Assembly: GCA_030044295.1 (NCBI GenBank)
Contig: JASHWB010000130.1
Location: forward strand, 1-7,399
Direction: 5' to 3'
Source: Candidatus Acidiferrales bacterium
GTDB lineage: Bacteria; Acidobacteriota; Terriglobia; Acidiferrales; UBA7541
Length of the DNA stretch: 7,399 bases
A model generated the notes under the pieces. It saw only the letters and a list, made by a program, of their open reading frames with translations, ran no database searches and was not told the DNA's origin. A program made the translations under genes and the position numbers. Of this stretch, positions 4,513-7,399 are shown piece after piece; the stretch's first letter is position 1; every line of letters begins with the position of its first letter.

Positions 4513-7399
4513 TAAATGTCGTATTGCTCCCAATGCAGCGTCGGATCGGCCTGGATGATGGCGCTCTTTTTGGTCCAGGATTCGAGCTCCTCGATCAGCG
4601 ACGATTCCCGCGTCTTGAGCGCCTTGGCGATTTCCGGATGGACGCGCAGCGTGATGCTGGCGGCGTCTAGATCGGGCGCCATCTTGCGTGCCTCTGTCTG
4701 TATCTCGTAGCAGAGCGTGGGAATCGACTTGACCATGCCCGATCCGGTGCAATACGGGCAGGGTGGGCAGAGCGTGCGTTCGAGCGCCTGCTTGGTGCGC
4801 TTGCGGGTGATAGCGATCAAGCCGAACTCGTTGAAGCGCAGCATTTTCGAGGGCGCGCGGTCGGACCTGAGCGCGTCTTCCAGCGCAGCCATTACTTTTT
4901 CCCGGTTGCGGCGGTCCTCCATGTCGATGAAGTCGATCACGATGATTCCGCCCAGGTCGCGCAGCCGCATCTGGCGGACGATTTCCTTGGCTGCCTCCAG
5001 GTTGGTTCGGACGATCGTGTCCTCCAGACGTGTGGAACCTTTGCCGACGAATTTGCCGGTGTTGACGTCGATGGCCACGAGCGCTTCGGTGTGGTTGATG
5101 ACGATGTAGCCGCCGGACTTCAGCCACACTTTCGGGCGCAGGCCTTTCTCGATTTCCTGCTGGATGCCGAATTCCTCGAAGATGGGCGTTTCTTTGCTGT
5201 AGAGCTTCACGCGGTTCGCTAGGCTCGACTGAAAGCGGCTGATGAAGTCGGTCACCTTCATGTAAGCGTCTTCGTTGTCCACCCAGATGGCCGTATAATC
5301 GGAGTTCATGTGGTCGCGCAGGATGCGTTCCACCAGATTCAGGTCGCGATGGAGCAGGGAAGGTGCCTTGCGCTGCTCGGAGCGCGATTTGATCTCGGAC
5401 CACGTATGGGTGAGGAATTGGACGTCCGCACGGACTTCCTCTGGAGCGGCCGATGCCGCAGCGGTCCGGACGATGAATCCACCCGGTGCCGTGCCCTTGG
5501 CGTCGTTTACCAGATGGCGAAGGCGGGAGCGCTCTTCGGCCGACGCGATTTTGCGCGAGACGCCGCTGTGGTCGAGCGTCGGCATGTAAACCAGATAACG
5601 GCCGGGCAGGGCTACATGGCTGGTGATGCGCGCGCCCTTCTTGCCCAGTGGCTCCTTGGCGATCTGCACGATGATTTCCTGGCCCTGCTTGAGCAGGTCG
5701 GAGATCAGTTGTGGACGGCGGTTCTGCGGCCGGTGATGGCCGTGGAAACGATGTTGTGGGCGGCGGCCACGATCGCGGTCGCGTCCGCGGCGCGCCGGAT
5801 GCTGCATGCGCGGGCGGAAATCGTCGCGCACGCGCGCGGCAAGAGGCTGGCCCTCGGATTCGGGCTGCGCGACCTCTTCGCCCAGATGCTCGGGGCCGCT
5901 GTGCTCGGGCTCGTCGTCTGCGAGATGCTCGATTTCCGGCGAGGACTCACCTAGGCCGGCAGGATCGTGCTCGATTTCGGCTTGCGCCGCCGCGATTTCC
6001 TCGGCAGCTTCGTCATCTTCATTTTCGGTTTCGAAGCTGCTTTCTTCTCCCCGGGCGCGCGGATCGTGTCCTTCGTGAAGTTCTTCTTCGTGAGCGTCGA
6101 TTTCGTGGACGTCCTCTGTCAGTCCGGCAGGCAGGCCAGCAGCGGCGATATCCGCATCCATCTGCTCGCGCTCGGCTTCTTCGCTTTGCGCTTCGGCGAC
6201 GTGCGCGGCCAGAGTCGCGGCTTGTTCGGGGGTTAGATCGCCGGCCTGCTCCTCGTGGTCATGCTCGTCGAGATGTTCGTCCTGCGCCTCGCCGGCGTGC
6301 GGCTCGTGCCCGGAGTGAACCTCTTCGCGCTCGTCCACGTGTTCCACGGGCGCCAGCGCAGCGAATTCGGCGTGCGGTTCCTGGCCGGATTCCGTCGACG
6401 AGGACGCACCAGGAGCAGCTGTGCGAAATCTTGCGATGTTTTCGCCGGGCAGCGGCTCGAGGCTGGAAGACGAAGCTGAAGGCTGGTCGTAACGCTCGTG
6501 GCGTTCTCGGCGCTCGAAGCGCCCGGGCCGCCCGAACCGGTTGGGGCGCTCGCCACGCCCGAACCGCTCAGGCCGTTCGCGATGTTCGTATGGCGCAGGC
6601 CTCTCGTCTGCGGGTTTTTCGTATGACCCGAAGCGAAGCTCAAGCCCCGATTCGGAGGCGGCGGACTCGTCCCGTGGCGATTCTTTTGCTTCGGGAGTTT
6701 CAGCGGCCTCTGGCGCCACGGACGATTCCAGCTCGGAGTGCAGCTCGTCTGGAGGAACATTGGGAGCGATCTCTTCGGTAGGCGCATTTGCGGCTACGGT
6801 GCCAGGAACTTTGTATCTGGCGAGCGACTCGCCCGGCAGCAACACCGGAACGTAGGGCTCCGCGGGACCGGATTCATCGGCGTGTTCGCGACCGTGTGGC
6901 GAAGCGTACTTCGAAGGCGGCAATTCGCGGCCATAACGGCGATCGCCTCCGCGCCCGCGACGGCCAAAGCGCCCTCCTCGGCCACGGTGCCCGAAATCGC
7001 GCCCTTGGCGGCGGCCCTCGAAGCGGCCGCGATCGTGACTGCCCGAATCGTGGCGCGGCCCGGCTGGCGCTGAAGGTGCGGCCCATGTATTGCCAGGCTG
7101 GGGCTCCTCCCTTTCGCCCTCGGCATGTCGGCCTGCCGGAGATGCTTCCGTCCGCCCGGCGATCGATTCGCCCGGCAGCGCTTCCACATCGGGCGGTTCC
7201 ACGGCCGTGGCATTCCCGCCGTTCGACGGAAACACCTGCCCGCCCTGCTCCTGCATTTTCTGGGATTTGTCTTCGACCGTCGTGACGATGGGCTCGAATT
7301 CCTCGACGCCTTCGAGGAAATCGGAGACGTACAGGAACGCGTCGCTATCGAGCCCAATCTCCACAAACGCCGACTGCATGCCTGGCAGCACGCGGGTGA
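4509..7399 (-). CDS. rng: Ribonuclease G/E with a large disordered insert in its S1 domain (5' end outside the window)
   Basis: This endoribonuclease of RNA decay and rRNA processing is read from the window edge to TAG at 4509. The first codons (T-R-V-L-P-G-M-Q-S-A-F-V) are internal to the family, so the true start lies beyond 7399. Numbering from V at 7391: residues 1-37 are the first S1 half, 38-556 the insert, and 557-613 the S1 resumption ('LLKQGQEIIVQIAKEPLGKKGAR', abbreviated signature, then 'LPGRYLVYMP'). The catalytic core follows. D775 and N777 in 'AIDVNTGK', and D820 in 'IIVIDFIDM', correspond to E. coli RNase E D303, N305 and D346, which hold the catalytic Mg2+. C878-P-Y-C881 is the zinc-link CPxC motif. 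The protein ends at 'EQYDIY' like RNase G, without the C-terminal scaffold of RNase E. The insert holds Arg-rich tracts (about 111-152, 272-300, 528-559), a His/Asp/Glu tract (350-500) and three LPGE motifs. A strong terminator follows. The gene name is a family-level choice between rng and rne. Confidence 0.95.
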   Translation of the reverse strand, partial: TRVLPGMQSAFVEIGLDSDAFLYVSDFLEGVEEFEPIVTTVEDKSQKMQEQGGQVFPSNGGNATAVEPPDVEALPGESIAGRTEASPAGRHAEGEREEPQPGNTWAAPSAPAGPRHDSGSHDRGRFEGRRQGRDFGHRGRGGRFGRRGRGGDRRYGRELPPSKYASPHGREHADESGPAEPYVPVLLPGESLARYKVPGTVAANAPTEEIAPNVPPDELHSELESSVAPEAAETPEAKESPRDESAASESGLELRFGSYEKPADERPAPYEHRERPERFGRGERPNRFGRPGRFERRERHERYDQPSASSSSLEPLPGENIARFRTAAPGASSSTESGQEPHAEFAALAPVEHVDEREEVHSGHEPHAGEAQDEHLDEHDHEEQAGDLTPEQAATLAAHVAEAQSEEAEREQMDADIAAAGLPAGLTEDVHEIDAHEEELHEGHDPRARGEESSFETENEDDEAAEEIAAAQAEIEHDPAGLGESSPEIEHLADDEPEHSGPEHLGEEVAQPESEGQPLAARVRDDFRPRMQHPARRGRDRDRGRRPQHRFHGHHRPQNRRPQLISDLLKQGQEIIVQIAKEPLGKKGARITSHVALPGRYLVYMPTLDHSGVSRKIASAEERSRLRHLVNDAKGTAPGGFIVRTAAASAAPEEVRADVQFLTHTWSEIKSRSEQRKAPSLLHRDLNLVERILRDHMNSDYTAIWVDNEDAYMKVTDFISRFQSSLANRVKLYSKETPIFEEFGIQQEIEKGLRPKVWLKSGGYIVINHTEALVAIDVNTGKFVGKGSTRLEDTIVRTNLEAAKEIVRQMRLRDLGGIIVIDFIDMEDRRNREKVMAALEDALRSDRAPSKMLRFNEFGLIAITRKRTKQALERTLCPPCPYCTGSGMVKSIPTLCYEIQTEARKMAPDLDAASITLRVHPEIAKALKTRESSLIEELESWTKKSAIIQADPTLHWEQYDIY

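Noticed and set aside
4492..5403. Minus-strand open frame of 303 codons overlapping the RNase catalytic core
   Set aside because: It is the alternate frame of strongly conserved RNase sequence. The translation is Arg/His/Pro-rich and has no family match that I recognise.
5711..6781. Plus-strand open frame of 356 codons opposite the RNase insert
   Set aside because: The translation is an Arg-rich, featureless sequence. It arises because the minus-strand insert is low-complexity and GC-rich, and there is no ribosome-binding site or recognisable motif.

Overview
The window is GC-rich bacterial chromosome with densely packed genes, mostly on the minus strand. I tentatively place it in Acidobacteriota or a similar soil lineage. 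The clues are the family of the small STAS-like protein, a ribonuclease G/E with a very large internal insert, and a short interspersed repeat of the 'VGARHAVPA' type when translated. This placement is inference, because there is no rRNA or other phylogenetic marker here.

Layout. 1-234 (+) is the C-terminal end of a YuiH/sulfite-oxidase-like molybdopterin oxidoreductase. It converges on a GNAT acetyltransferase (275-796, -). Next on the minus strand come an exported YncE-type beta-propeller protein (866-1945) and, 91 bp upstream of it, a MarR-family regulator (2037-2531). These two are probably a regulator and its target or operon partner. Upstream of marR, five palindromes lie within 87 bp. 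A plus-strand toxin-antitoxin module follows: a PIN/DUF3368-like toxin (2854-3357) overlapping by 4 nt a ribbon-helix-helix/UPF0175 antitoxin (3354-3650). It has its own promoter with an operator-like palindrome. Two 65-bp direct repeats (2692-2756 and 3736-3800, one mismatch) bracket the module. The second copy supplies the stop codon and last four codons of a STAS-like gene (3784-4185, -).

4186-4508 has no gene. It holds an 8-bp inverted repeat, a strong minus-strand intrinsic terminator with a T9 tail, and two heptamer-repeat patches. The rest, 4509-7399 (-), is one RNase G/E gene that continues past the window edge. Its catalytic core is intact, but its S1 domain is split by about 520 residues of disordered sequence. 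That insert carries three Arg-rich tracts, a His/Asp/Glu-rich tract and three copies of an LPGE(S/N)(I/L)A(R/G) motif.

The most interesting signals are the S1-internal scaffold-like insert with its repeated motif, and the toxin-antitoxin module bracketed by near-identical direct repeats. I saw no rRNA, tRNA, CRISPR array, transposase or integrase.
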